Below, piece by piece: positions 24,769-33,850 of a DNA stretch of 57,049 nucleotides (positions within the stretch are counted from its first letter, which is position 1; each line of letters begins with the position of its first letter). Source of the stretch: Litorimonas sp. (GTDB lineage Bacteria; Pseudomonadota; Alphaproteobacteria; Caulobacterales; Maricaulaceae); assembly GCA_029936425.1 (NCBI GenBank), contig JAPYSU010000018.1:1-57049 (forward strand). Direction: 5' to 3'. Under the pieces are notes generated by a model. It worked only from the letters and a program-made list of their open reading frames with translations. It was not told where the DNA came from and made no database searches. A program made the translations under genes and the position numbers.

Positions 24769-26682
24769 ATGTCTAAAGTGATTGGTATTGACCTGGGTAC
24801 GACAAATTCATGTGTTGCCGTAATGGACGGTGACAAACCCCGGGTTATCGAAAATGCAGAGGGTCAACGCACGACCCCATCCGTCGTCGCCTTTACGGAA
24901 GACGGCGAACGCCTCATCGGCACACCGGCGCGTCGCCAGGCGGTGACTAACCCGGAACACACTTATTACGCCATTAAGCGTCTGATTGGCCGCGCCATGT
25001 CTGACCCGGCTGTCAAGAAAGACGCCAAAATGGTCCCGTATAAAATTGTCAAAGGCAAAGGCGGCGACGCCTATGTTGAAAACCGCGACGGCAAAGCGCT
25101 CAGCCCGTCCGAAGTCTCTGCGATGATCCTGACGAAAATGAAGGAAACCGCCGAAGACTATTTGGGCTCCGGTGTGACGCAAGCCGTCATTACCGTTCCG
25201 GCTTACTTTAACGACGCCCAGCGTCAGGCTACAAAAGACGCCGGTAAAATTGCCGGTCTCGAGGTTCTGCGGATCATCAACGAGCCGACAGCGGCGGCGC
25301 TCGCTTACGGCATGGACAAAGAAGACGGCAAAACGATTGCGGTTTATGATTTGGGCGGCGGTACATTTGACGTCTCCATCCTCGAAATCGGAGACGGCGT
25401 GTTTGAAGTGAAATCTACGAATGGGGATACATTCCTCGGCGGTGAAGATTTCGATATGGCTATCGTTGAATATTTCAATGCGGAATTCAAAAAAGACACA
25501 GGCATCGATCTGTCAGGCGACAAGCTCGCCCTGCAACGTCTTCGCGAAGAAGCCGAAAAAGCCAAGAAAGAGCTGTCTTCCGCCTCTTCTTATGAAGTGA
25601 ACCTGCCCTTTATTACGGCGGACTCTTCCGGCCCGAAACATTTGAATATGAAGCTGTCACGCGCCAAGCTGGAAACGCTTGTCGGCGATCTGATCAAACG
25701 CACCATTGCGCCGTGTAAAAAGGCGCTTTCCGATGCGGGCCTTAAAGCCGGCGACATTGATGATGTGGTTCTGGTCGGCGGGATGACCCGTATGCCGGCC
25801 GTTCAAAAAGCCGTGGCCGATTTCTTTGGTAAAGACCCTCATAAAGGGGTGAACCCGGACGAAGTGGTCGCCATGGGCGCCGCTATTCAGGCCGGTGTCT
25901 TGCAGGGCGACGTCAAAGACGTTCTCTTGCTTGACGTGACGCCTCTGTCTCTTGGTATCGAAACCGAAGGCGGCGTCTTTACCCGCATGATCGACCGGAA
26001 CACGACAATCCCGACGAAAAAATCCCAGGTCTATTCGACAGCGGCTGACAATCAGTCCGCTGTGACGATCCGGGTCTCTCAGGGTGAACGCGAGATGGCC
26101 GCCGATAACAAATTGCTGGGTCAATTTGATCTGGTGGGTATTCCTCCGGCGCCGCGCGGCATGCCGCAAATCGAAGTCACTTTTGACATCGACGCCAACG
26201 GCATTGTGAACGTGTCCGCCAAGGATAAAGCGACCGGCAAGGAACAGCAAATCCGTATCCAGGCGAGCGGCGGTCTGTCCGAGGACGATATCGAAGCCAT
26301 GGTCAAAGACGCCGAAGCGAATGCGGATGAGGATAAAGCCCGCCGCGAACTCGCCGAAGCCAAGAACCAGGCCGAAGCGCTGACGCACAAAGCCGAATCT
26401 GACGTGAAAGAGCATGGCGACAAGCTTTCTGAAGAAGACAAGCAAGCCATTGAAGACGCGATCAAGGAACTCCGCGAAGTTGCGGAAACCGATGATACAG
26501 CGCTTATCACGGACAAGATTCAGGTGCTCACCGCAGCCGTTATGAAAATGGGCGAAGCGATTTACGCTAACTCCCAGGACGAAGATGACGGCCCGGCCTC
26601 TGCGGCAGCTGACGCGGCAGACGATGACGACGAAGATGTTGTCGACGCCGAATTTGAAGACGTGGACGACGACAAGTCCTAA
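24769..26682 (+). CDS. dnaK: Hsp70 chaperone DnaK
   Basis: DnaK binds unfolded segments in an ATP-driven cycle with DnaJ and GrpE. The 637-residue protein has the ATPase signatures IGIDLGTTNSCVAV, VYDLGGGTFDVSIL and VLVGGMTRMPAVQ, then the substrate-binding domain and a helical lid. It ends in an acidic tail rich in Asp and Ala (DDDDEDVVDAEFEDVDDD), the bacterial EEVD-like end. AAGGAG precedes the ATG. Transcription is probably RpoH-driven. A terminator-like hairpin follows, with dnaJ only after a glycosyltransferase gene. Confidence 0.98.
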   Translation: MSKVIGIDLGTTNSCVAVMDGDKPRVIENAEGQRTTPSVVAFTEDGERLIGTPARRQAVTNPEHTYYAIKRLIGRAMSDPAVKKDAKMVPYKIVKGKGGDAYVENRDGKALSPSEVSAMILTKMKETAEDYLGSGVTQAVITVPAYFNDAQRQATKDAGKIAGLEVLRIINEPTAAALAYGMDKEDGKTIAVYDLGGGTFDVSILEIGDGVFEVKSTNGDTFLGGEDFDMAIVEYFNAEFKKDTGIDLSGDKLALQRLREEAEKAKKELSSASSYEVNLPFITADSSGPKHLNMKLSRAKLETLVGDLIKRTIAPCKKALSDAGLKAGDIDDVVLVGGMTRMPAVQKAVADFFGKDPHKGVNPDEVVAMGAAIQAGVLQGDVKDVLLLDVTPLSLGIETEGGVFTRMIDRNTTIPTKKSQVYSTAADNQSAVTIRVSQGEREMAADNKLLGQFDLVGIPPAPRGMPQIEVTFDIDANGIVNVSAKDKATGKEQQIRIQASGGLSEDDIEAMVKDAEANADEDKARRELAEAKNQAEALTHKAESDVKEHGDKLSEEDKQAIEDAIKELREVAETDDTALITDKIQVLTAAVMKMGEAIYANSQDEDDGPASAAADAADDDDEDVVDAEFEDVDDDKS

Positions 26683-26710
26683 GCGTTTCGCAAATGTTTT
26701 TAAAATCATA

Positions 26711-26740
26711 CCCTCTGCGTCTAGGCGCGGAGGGTTTTTT
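26711..26740 (+). terminator. Terminator after dnaK
   Basis: CCCTC-T-GCG and CGC-G-GAGGG form an imperfect stem with a short loop, followed by six T residues. It may cut read-through from dnaK into the glycosyltransferase and dnaJ. Confidence 0.85.
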
Positions 26741-26756
26741 ATTAGATAGATAAGTT

Positions 26757-27857
26757 ATGATTTTGATGTCCGCACAGGCTTTCCCGCCCCGCTCCGGAGG
26801 CATTCAGACCTTGATGGACGGCTTTGCCCGGGCCGCCGCCAAGCACGAAGACGTTATCGTCTATGCGGATGGGGACCGCCGCGCCGTGGCTTATGACCGG
26901 GACGCGGACGCCCCTTACATGGTGCGCCGATTCAGTGGTTTGAAACAATGGCGCAGACGAAACAAAGCCTCTGCGATCAAACGGTTTTGTCAGGATAATC
27001 CTGTAAGCCGCCTCGTCTGTGACAGCTGGAAAAGCGCGGAGTTTCTATCCGCGGATATCGATGTCCCCGTTCTGATTTATGCCCATGGCAATGAATTTCC
27101 CAAAGATCCCAACAGCTCCAAGACGGCCCGGATTATGAGATCTCTGGAAAAGGCCGATTATATTATCGCTGTTTCGTCGCAAACGGCGCTGCGCGTCGAA
27201 GCCTATCTGCCCCATACTGGCGGTCCCGAGCCGCATGTACGCCCTAATCCGGTTTCCGAGCCGGAGCCAGTAACGGAGACGGACAAAACATTTGCAGAGA
27301 ATCTGTGGCCTGCGGAGGGAACGCGTCTGCTGGCTCTCTGCCGGCTTGTAGACTGGAAAGGGATAGACACAGCGATTACGGCTTTGCGCCAACTCACACT
27401 CAAAGACATTAAAGCCCAGATGGTCATTGCCGGAACCGGACCGGATCTGGACAGGCTGAAAGAGATTGTCGAAAACGCTAATTTATCGGGACGCATTACC
27501 TTTGCCGGACGAGTCGAAGGAGGCCGAAAATCCGCCCTCTTTGACAGCGCCGACATCTATATGCAGCCCGGACGACAGGTTGGCGATCAGTGCGAAGGCT
27601 TCGGGATTACCTATATCGAAGCGGGCCTGCACCGCCTCCCCAGCATATCCGGAAACGCAGGCGGCGCGCCGGATGCCGTGCAGCACAGTAAAACCGGCCT
27701 TGTTGTGGACGGAGAAAATCTCGAGGAAGTTGTCATTGCCCTGCAAGGGCTTATTGACGAACCGGACCGTGCTTCCCACATGGGTGACGCTGCCTATGCA
27801 CAAGCGCAAACACTCCTATGGGATCGCCAGATCGGAGACATTCTTGCGCTGAGCTAA
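26757..27857 (+). CDS. GT4-type glycosyltransferase
   Basis: The 366-residue protein has a GT-B fold. It begins with AFPPRSGGIQTLMDGFA, the GG-containing acceptor-side loop. The C-terminal half shows LLALCRLVDWKGIDTAI, MVIAGTGPDLDRLKE and the nucleotide-sugar motif EGFGITYIEAG, whose EGFGxxxxEA pattern is the GT4 signature. It probably transfers a sugar to lipid or polysaccharide at the membrane; donor and acceptor are unknown. It lies between dnaK and dnaJ, an unusual place, only 16 bp after the dnaK terminator and 49 bp before dnaJ. Confidence 0.88.
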   Translation: MILMSAQAFPPRSGGIQTLMDGFARAAAKHEDVIVYADGDRRAVAYDRDADAPYMVRRFSGLKQWRRRNKASAIKRFCQDNPVSRLVCDSWKSAEFLSADIDVPVLIYAHGNEFPKDPNSSKTARIMRSLEKADYIIAVSSQTALRVEAYLPHTGGPEPHVRPNPVSEPEPVTETDKTFAENLWPAEGTRLLALCRLVDWKGIDTAITALRQLTLKDIKAQMVIAGTGPDLDRLKEIVENANLSGRITFAGRVEGGRKSALFDSADIYMQPGRQVGDQCEGFGITYIEAGLHRLPSISGNAGGAPDAVQHSKTGLVVDGENLEEVVIALQGLIDEPDRASHMGDAAYAQAQTLLWDRQIGDILALS

Positions 27858-27906
27858 ATCGGGCGGCGAGAAATACTGTCCAGACGACAATCAAGGGATA
27901 TAAGCC

Positions 27907-29061
27907 GTGGCAAAACGCGACTATTACGAAACATTAGGCGTCGCTAAAAACGCTGATGCCAAATCACTGAAATCCGCCTTTCGGAAGAAAGCGATGGAGT
28001 GTCACCCGGACCGGCATCCAGACGACCCCGAAGCCGAAGCCCGCTTTAAAGAACTGAACGAAGCGTATGGCGTGCTGTCTGATGGACAAAAACGCGCCGC
28101 TTATGACCGAATGGGTCATGCCGCCTTTCAACAGGGCGGCGGCATGGGCGGCGGCGCAGGTTTCCAGGATTTTGGCGATATTTTCAGTCAGATTTTCGGC
28201 GGCGGCGCAGCAGGCGGCGGGTTCGCCGATATGTTTGGCGGCGGACGCGGACGCCAATCTGTTCAGCGGGGGTCTGACCTTCGCTATGAAATGGAAATCT
28301 CTCTGGAAGACGCCTTTAACGGCAAGGATATAGATATTGAAATTCCGATCGCCGAGGACTGTGAGCGCTGCGACGGGGTCGGGGCAGAACCCGGCGCCTC
28401 GATTGAAACCTGCTCTACCTGCGGCGGCGCAGGCCGCGTGCGGACCCAACAGGGTTTCTTTACTATGGAGCGGCCTTGCACAACGTGCGGCGGGCAAGGC
28501 GAATATGTGTCTGACCCCTGCAAATCCTGTGACGGTCAAGGCCAGGTGCGCCAGCCAACAGCTCTGGATGTATCCATTCCGGCAGGCGTGGAAGACGGCA
28601 CCCGTATCCGGCTTTCCGGCCAGGGCGACGCGGCGCCGAAACGCGGCGGCCCCGGTCAGCGCGGCGATCTTTATATCTTTGTGTCTATTAAGCCTCATAA
28701 TTTATTTGAACGCGAAGGCGCGAACCTCTTTTGCCGAACGCCCGTCCCTATGACGACGGCGGCGCTTGGCGGGGAAATTGAAATCCCGACAATTGACGGC
28801 GGGCGCTCCAAACTCAAAATTCCCGAAGGTAGCCAGTCCGGCCGCCGTATGCGCCTGCGCGGAAAAGGGATGAGCACTTTACGGTCTCATCAACGCGGCG
28901 ACATGTATGTCGAACTGAGCGTGGAAACCCCGTCAAAGCTGAATAAACGTCAGAGAGAGATTCTGGAGGAATTTGCAAAAGAAGGCGGGGATGAGATCAG
29001 CCCGGAGAGCAAAAACTTCTTCGATAAAGCCCGCGCTTTTTGGGACGAATTGGTAGACTAA
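27907..29061 (+). CDS. dnaJ: Hsp40 co-chaperone DnaJ
   Basis: The 384-residue class I DnaJ has the J domain with the HPD tripeptide (CHPDRHPDD near 34), a Gly/Phe-rich linker (about 75-110), four CxxCxGxG zinc repeats (for example CSTCGGAG, CTTCGGQG, CKSCDGQG) and the C-terminal substrate domains. The first repeat is CERCDGVG. It starts with GTG, which may limit expression compared with dnaK, and AAGGGAT lies upstream. No separate RpoH promoter was found in the 49 bp before it, so it may rely on read-through or on an internal promoter. Confidence 0.97.
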   Translation: MAKRDYYETLGVAKNADAKSLKSAFRKKAMECHPDRHPDDPEAEARFKELNEAYGVLSDGQKRAAYDRMGHAAFQQGGGMGGGAGFQDFGDIFSQIFGGGAAGGGFADMFGGGRGRQSVQRGSDLRYEMEISLEDAFNGKDIDIEIPIAEDCERCDGVGAEPGASIETCSTCGGAGRVRTQQGFFTMERPCTTCGGQGEYVSDPCKSCDGQGQVRQPTALDVSIPAGVEDGTRIRLSGQGDAAPKRGGPGQRGDLYIFVSIKPHNLFEREGANLFCRTPVPMTTAALGGEIEIPTIDGGRSKLKIPEGSQSGRRMRLRGKGMSTLRSHQRGDMYVELSVETPSKLNKRQREILEEFAKEGGDEISPESKNFFDKARAFWDELVD

Positions 29062-29069
29062 ATCTAGAA

Positions 29070-29097
29070 AGGGCCGCTTTTGGGCCCTCTATTTTAT
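29070..29097 (+). terminator. Probable terminator after dnaJ
   Basis: A 6-bp stem AGGGCC/GGCCCT with loop GCTTTTG is followed by CTATTTTATT, a weak T-rich tail. Confidence 0.6.
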
Positions 29098-29146
29098 TCC
29101 TCCGGAAAGTCTGGTATATTCAGCCTCTAACTATCGGAGTCTGAAT

Positions 29147-29887
29147 ATGTTTAAGTCCGCTTTGTTTTCAGCTGCGCTTTGCTGCGCTGTTTCCACCGCC
29201 GCTTATGCCCAGGAGTCCGCCAAGACCGCTTCGGAAGAAGCCCCCGTAGACGAGATCATCGCCTATGGTCAGCGCGGGCAATCCGGCAATAGAGCGATGC
29301 GGGCCTTCAACGCCGGCGATTACGCCACAGCCGAAATCGAATTTGAAAATCACTTCCAGTCATTAAAGCGGTCGGAGCGGGCCGTGAAACGCGCTGCGCG
29401 GACAATGTCCAATGCCGACATCAGCGCGCAACTTTCTTCTGGCCTCTCACAGGTCAGCTCCGCTGGCGGAAGTACGGATGGAGGCTCCTCTGCCCCAACC
29501 CTCAATCTGTCTTCAACTTCCGCGTCCAATGCGGCTTCTTCTTCCAACATTCAGGCGATAACCTCGTTGAATGCTGACGGTGAAATTACGTATGAGGATT
29601 TCGGTTTTTCCCGCTATATGAGCGGCCTGTCGCAAATTCAGCTTGGAAAATTTGCCGAAGCCAAAGAAAGCTTCTCTGAATCGCTGGAGCATAATTACCG
29701 CAATTACGACGCGCGCATGCGTCTGGGATTACTGGAATTACGCGACGGCAATTATGAAGCCGCCGGAAATCACTTGAAAAAGCTGGACAAGCAAAGACGC
29801 GCTTGCGGAAACGGGTGTAAGGATCTGGAAGCGTTGAACGAGGCTACGCTCACCCTCGGAAAAGCTCTCTCGGCTTCGCCTTCCTAA
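29147..29887 (+). CDS. Secreted TPR-like protein
   Basis: The 246-residue protein has a signal peptide ending in AYAQ (near 22). The mature part has a helix-turn-helix repeat pair (AMRAFNAGDYATAEIEFENH near 51), a long Ser/Ala/Asn-rich low-complexity linker (about 100-140), then two TPR-like units with GLSQIQLGKFAEAKESFSE and GLLELRDGNYEAAGNHLKK. TPRs mediate protein binding, so a periplasmic scaffold is likely. Partners are unknown. The stop codon overlaps the convergent antiporter gene by 4 bp. Confidence 0.78.
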   Translation: MFKSALFSAALCCAVSTAAYAQESAKTASEEAPVDEIIAYGQRGQSGNRAMRAFNAGDYATAEIEFENHFQSLKRSERAVKRAARTMSNADISAQLSSGLSQVSSAGGSTDGGSSAPTLNLSSTSASNAASSSNIQAITSLNADGEITYEDFGFSRYMSGLSQIQLGKFAEAKESFSESLEHNYRNYDARMRLGLLELRDGNYEAAGNHLKKLDKQRRACGNGCKDLEALNEATLTLGKALSASPS

Positions 29888-31359
29888 ACGCCGGAAAACC
29901 CTAGTGCCAAATAGAGGAACGTAGCCCCTGCTCCGGCCAGAAGGGCGTAAGGGAGCTGCGTCCTGACATGGTCAATATGATCATTGGCCGTCGCCATAGA
30001 GGTAATAATCGACGTATCAGAAGTCGGGCTGCAATGATCGCCAAAGACCCCTCCGCCGAGCGCCGCCGCCACCGCGAGGGTAACATTTGTATCCAAGCCC
30101 TGCGCAAGCGGGACCGCTATTGCGATCATGATCGCAAATGTGCCCCAACTTGTCCCCGTCGAGAACGCAATAAATCCGCTAATGATAAAAATCAGCGCCG
30201 GTACGAGTGCGGGCGAGAGGAACGGTTTGGCCTGTTCAGCGACATATATTCCGGTTCCGAGGTCCCCGCAAAGCGTTCCCAAGGCAAAGGCGAACACCAT
30301 GAGCAAAGCCAAAGGCACCATGCCGGACATCCCCTTTAGAATAACATCCACCATTTCCCGAATGCCCATAATGCCTTGTGATTTATTTAAGGCCATAGAG
30401 ACCAGTATCGCTCCGCAAACGGAATAGAGAACGGATTTAGACCCGGACGCCCGATTGATGATGTCGAAAAAGGCATTAGGCGCCTCCGCCAACGGAGCCC
30501 AGCCCGTAAAGATAAGAAAAACCGGCATCAGCAAGACCAGCGCCACAATCGGTATGAGCATATTTCGCGCTTTGGGAGCGGCGCCCTCTTTGGCTTCCAT
30601 CATGGTAATGTCGCCCGCAATCATGGGAACGGCTCCGTCTCGAAGAATCTTGTTTTCGGTCTTGGCGCGGGTTTCCGCCTTTTTCATCTCGCCGAAATCG
30701 CGGCCTGTTAAGATGACGAGAACCAAAAGAGCTATGGCCAGCATGGGATAGAAATTGAAAGCCACGGCCCCGACCAGCATAGAAACTGGCTCCTCCACAT
30801 TCTGCTCTGCCAGCAATCCCATGACATAGGCCCCCCAGGCATTGAGCGGAATCAAAATACAAGCGGGCGCGCAGGTGCTGTCCGCAATATAAGCGAGCTT
30901 TTCACGAGGGATGTTGAGCTTATCTGTGACGGGGCGATAGAGCGTGCCGACCGTAAGAGTGGAAATATTGCTCTCGACGAAAATCAGCATGCCGGTCAGA
31001 ACGGCGAGAAGTTCGACCTTTTTGCGTTGGCCTTTTCCGTCGGCTTTAGCCGCCTTGGCTTGCAGCCAATTCAGGACGCGATTGACGAATCCTTCGACGC
31101 CTCCGGCGCGCTGTATCAAGGCAATCAAAGCCCCGATAAGCAGGGTGAAGATAATGATTTCGGTATTATAATTGCTCTCAAAGACGGCGACGAATCCGCC
31201 GAGCGTATCGAGCGTACCTTGCAGCGGGTTTCCGCCTGCAAGGATAAGAAAGCCGGAGGCAATCCCCAAGAGAAGCGACAGGAAAACCTGACGCGTCCAA
31301 AGCGCAAGGACAATTGCCAAGACAGGCGGCAGAAGAGAAAGAAGGCCGTAAGTTTCCAT
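29884..31359 (-). CDS. Na+/H+ antiporter, NhaC family
   Basis: The 491-residue protein has about eleven or twelve membrane helices and the NhaC family motifs: SNISTLTVGTLYRPVTDK, ADSTCAPACILIPLNAWG, FSTGTSWGTFAIMIAIA and GDHCSPTSDTSIITSMA. These polar segments within the membrane form the ion path in the family. It exchanges Na+ for protons, or an amine or amino acid in some members, which fits a marine habitat. Its downstream end meets the TPR-like gene. Confidence 0.9.
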   Translation of the reverse strand: METYGLLSLLPPVLAIVLALWTRQVFLSLLLGIASGFLILAGGNPLQGTLDTLGGFVAVFESNYNTEIIIFTLLIGALIALIQRAGGVEGFVNRVLNWLQAKAAKADGKGQRKKVELLAVLTGMLIFVESNISTLTVGTLYRPVTDKLNIPREKLAYIADSTCAPACILIPLNAWGAYVMGLLAEQNVEEPVSMLVGAVAFNFYPMLAIALLVLVILTGRDFGEMKKAETRAKTENKILRDGAVPMIAGDITMMEAKEGAAPKARNMLIPIVALVLLMPVFLIFTGWAPLAEAPNAFFDIINRASGSKSVLYSVCGAILVSMALNKSQGIMGIREMVDVILKGMSGMVPLALLMVFAFALGTLCGDLGTGIYVAEQAKPFLSPALVPALIFIISGFIAFSTGTSWGTFAIMIAIAVPLAQGLDTNVTLAVAAALGGGVFGDHCSPTSDTSIITSMATANDHIDHVRTQLPYALLAGAGATFLYLALGFSGV

Positions 31360-31377
31360 CTCTCCGCGTTAAGCTAA

Positions 31378-31403
31378 ATTAAAGCGCCTGGGAAGGGAGG
31401 CGC
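31378..31403 (-). terminator. Leftward terminator after the saccharopine-dehydrogenase-like gene
   Basis: A 6-bp GC-rich stem GCGCCT/AGGCGC (31384-31389/31398-31403) is followed leftward by TTTAATTTAG on the minus strand. Confidence 0.6.
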
Positions 31404-31414
31404 GTTAATTAGAT

Positions 31415-32587
31415 TTATCCTTCGAGCGTAAATGTCAGGCCGGCATGATCCTGCAAACGGTCAATCAATGCGACGCCCAGAGCAGGAGCCGTTGTGTAAA
31501 CGCCGCCGCCTGTTTGGTCCCGTCCAACATCTTTGACCAGTGTCAGCGCGCTTTCGGAAATCATTTTAGAGGTCGAGCCATAGCCCGGATCCTTATCTCC
31601 CTTAACGCTTGCCATCATTTGATTGCCGTCTTCGGTATTGCCGATGAAAAGAATATCGTAAAAACCGTTCTCGCGCTCTTCTTTGGACGGCCCCTCACCC
31701 GGTTTCGGCGGGTTCTTTCCGAAGGTGTCCGTTTCCGCGACATGCTTTGCTGCCGCTTCGCCCTTCTCGCCCGACCCCGTCAAAATCATTTCGTCATAGG
31801 TAAAACCTTCGCCGTAGGCATGGCCCATTAAGGCGTTGGAGCGGTGAACATTTTTTGTATTTATGGAGGCCATGACAAAGGGCGCGGACCAGCTGTCGAT
31901 GTCTTTTTCATGGATAGGCTTATGGCCGGTCGGTTGGGCCGGGCCCGTAAAGTTTGGCACCAAAGAAAACGGATCCTTCAACCAGTCCAGAATTTCCGGC
32001 TGTTTCTTGGCGCGTTTCATCGTTTCGGCAAAGCTTGCCGCCGTGCCGCCTGAAAATGTCCCTTTCATTTTACGGACACGTCCCCGGATTTTTGGGAGGG
32101 GTTTACCTATAGCTTCATTGGCGTGACGCTGGAGAAAATAAACGCCCATATCAAAAGGAATGGAATCAAAGCCACAGGACAGCACAACACGCGATCCGCT
32201 CTCTTTCGCCGGGGCGTCATATTTCTCAATAATATCATGCATCCAGGCGGGCTCTCCGCACAGGTCGACATAATCCGTGCCGGCCTCGACGCAGGCCTTG
32301 ACCAAAGGCTCGCCGTAAAGCTGGTAAGGACCAACCGTGGTGATGACGGCTTTGGTTTGCTTGGCCATGTCCGAGAGCGTTTCCGGTTTATCGGAGTTAG
32401 CGACAATCAGGGCGACGTCTTTAGAAATGCCCATTTCATCTCGAACGGATTCAAGCTTGTCCTGTGAGCGTCCGGCCATTGCCCATTTCAGGTCATTGCC
32501 ATATTCGCTGTCCAGATATTCGGCGACCAATCGTCCTGTAAATCCTGTGGCTCCATAAATGACAATTTCAAATTCTCGGTCTGACAT
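31415..32587 (-). CDS. Saccharopine dehydrogenase-like oxidoreductase (trans-acting enoyl reductase type)
   Basis: The 390-residue protein has an N-terminal Rossmann motif (IVIYGATGFTGRLVAEYL) followed by KWAMAGRSQDKL and TTVGPYQLYGEPLVKAC, which are typical of the saccharopine dehydrogenase NADP-binding family. The arrangement with VDLCGEPAWMHDIIEKYD resembles the trans-acting enoyl reductases of lipid synthesis in mycobacteria and related proteins in marine bacteria. It is not a true lysine-pathway saccharopine dehydrogenase, because the C-terminal domain differs. The substrate is unknown. Confidence 0.82.
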   Translation of the reverse strand: MSDREFEIVIYGATGFTGRLVAEYLDSEYGNDLKWAMAGRSQDKLESVRDEMGISKDVALIVANSDKPETLSDMAKQTKAVITTVGPYQLYGEPLVKACVEAGTDYVDLCGEPAWMHDIIEKYDAPAKESGSRVVLSCGFDSIPFDMGVYFLQRHANEAIGKPLPKIRGRVRKMKGTFSGGTAASFAETMKRAKKQPEILDWLKDPFSLVPNFTGPAQPTGHKPIHEKDIDSWSAPFVMASINTKNVHRSNALMGHAYGEGFTYDEMILTGSGEKGEAAAKHVAETDTFGKNPPKPGEGPSKEERENGFYDILFIGNTEDGNQMMASVKGDKDPGYGSTSKMISESALTLVKDVGRDQTGGGVYTTAPALGVALIDRLQDHAGLTFTLEG

Positions 32588-32622
32588 ATCTTTTCCTCTC
32601 TTATTTGCTTTTACCTTACAGG

Positions 32623-33690
32623 CTAAGGATAGGGCCGATAACCCAAAGTTTCCGACCCCAGGCTAGACACATATAAACGGTCGCCGCTGACTAGTCCGCC
32701 CGTTGTGAGCGGATAGGCACCCGCCGGGTCCTGCCATGTCTTTACAATCCTTCCGCCCTTATCAAGTTGCACGACAAAACCGTAATTCTCTGCCGCCGGT
32801 TTTAGAAACTCCGGAAGGCGCCAGATCACTTTGCGCATGACAGGTTTGGAGGAGAGGTCATCCAGGGGTTTGGCCCGCTTTGACACCAGACCCAAAAGAT
32901 AGGTGCCGTCGGGGCCGCGATTTATATTATCGGGAAATCCGGGCAGATTATCTATGACCACGCGGCGGCGGCCTTCCGGCGATATTTCCAAAACGCGGTA
33001 CTCTCCTGTCTCGATAACCCATACGGATTGTCCATCGGGGGCAATCGCTACGCCGTTTGAGAAAGAAATGCCATCGGCCACGCTTCGGGTTTCCTGCGTC
33101 GTGAGGTCGTAGACCAGAAGACGCCCCGTCCGGCCATGTTCCATAATTTCGAGTAGCGATCCGTCCATTGTCGATCCGGCGGACTGCGCGCCGAATTTTG
33201 TACTGGCGTCTGAGAAATAAATCAGTCCGGCCTCGGTGATGTCCAGATCGTCGGCGTAAAGAATGGGAGTTCCATCGACGCTATTTGTGAGACCTTTCAC
33301 TTCTCCGCTCTGGTCGATCTCCAAAAGACCTTTATAAGCATCGGCCACATAAAGGCGGCCATTATAAACTTCCAGTCCCAGGGGTTTTCCGCCTGTTTCA
33401 GCAAATTCTGCCGTCCTTCCGGTGACGGGATCGAATGAGAGTATCCACCCCGTTTGGGTCGACATGTAAATTAAGCCGTCCTTTTCGACGAGGTCTTCCG
33501 GACCGTAATGACCGTCTGGCAGAGCAATCTCCGTCAATTCGGCCAAAGCGTCATTCGGAGTAAACGCGCCGATATAGCCCTCATCCGCAGGAGCGTCCCA
33601 GCTTTGCGGATTTATCGGAACCGGCCAAAGTAATAGATAAGCCAGAATGGCGATAAAGACTGCCCCGAATATAAAGACTGCCATTTTCAT
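32623..33690 (-). CDS. Strictosidine synthase / SMP-30-like beta-propeller protein, membrane-anchored
   Basis: The 355-residue protein starts with one membrane helix (residues 3-22), followed by a six-bladed beta-propeller. Motifs such as GPEDLVEKDGLIYMSTQTGWI, GKPLGLEVYNGRLYVADAYKG and GFPDNINRGPDGTYLLGL match the strictosidine synthase-like/gluconolactonase group (adipocyte membrane-associated protein type). Hydrolysis of lactones or esters is a family possibility. The frame is open to 33756, but GGGGGA lies five bases before the ATG at 33690. It lies 35 bp downstream of the saccharopine-like gene start on the same strand, so the two may be co-transcribed. Confidence 0.82.
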   Translation of the reverse strand: MKMAVFIFGAVFIAILAYLLLWPVPINPQSWDAPADEGYIGAFTPNDALAELTEIALPDGHYGPEDLVEKDGLIYMSTQTGWILSFDPVTGRTAEFAETGGKPLGLEVYNGRLYVADAYKGLLEIDQSGEVKGLTNSVDGTPILYADDLDITEAGLIYFSDASTKFGAQSAGSTMDGSLLEIMEHGRTGRLLVYDLTTQETRSVADGISFSNGVAIAPDGQSVWVIETGEYRVLEISPEGRRRVVIDNLPGFPDNINRGPDGTYLLGLVSKRAKPLDDLSSKPVMRKVIWRLPEFLKPAAENYGFVVQLDKGGRIVKTWQDPAGAYPLTTGGLVSGDRLYVSSLGSETLGYRPYP

Positions 33691-33850
33691 ATATGTCCCC
33701 CGGCCAGGGCGTTCCCGGCTTTTGGGAAGGCTAGACAAAGCGGCGTCTTTAAACAAGCCAGCTTGAGAATGCCTGTCTTGTCTGTTTACGGTTGCCGCCC
33801 TGTCGGATAGGAGAGAGGCTTCACGAAATCACAAAGGATGATCATACGGT

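Noticed and set aside
25657..26709. Long leftward open frame (350 codons) opposite dnaK
   Set aside because: It is an antisense effect of dnaK codon use, with no recognisable domain.
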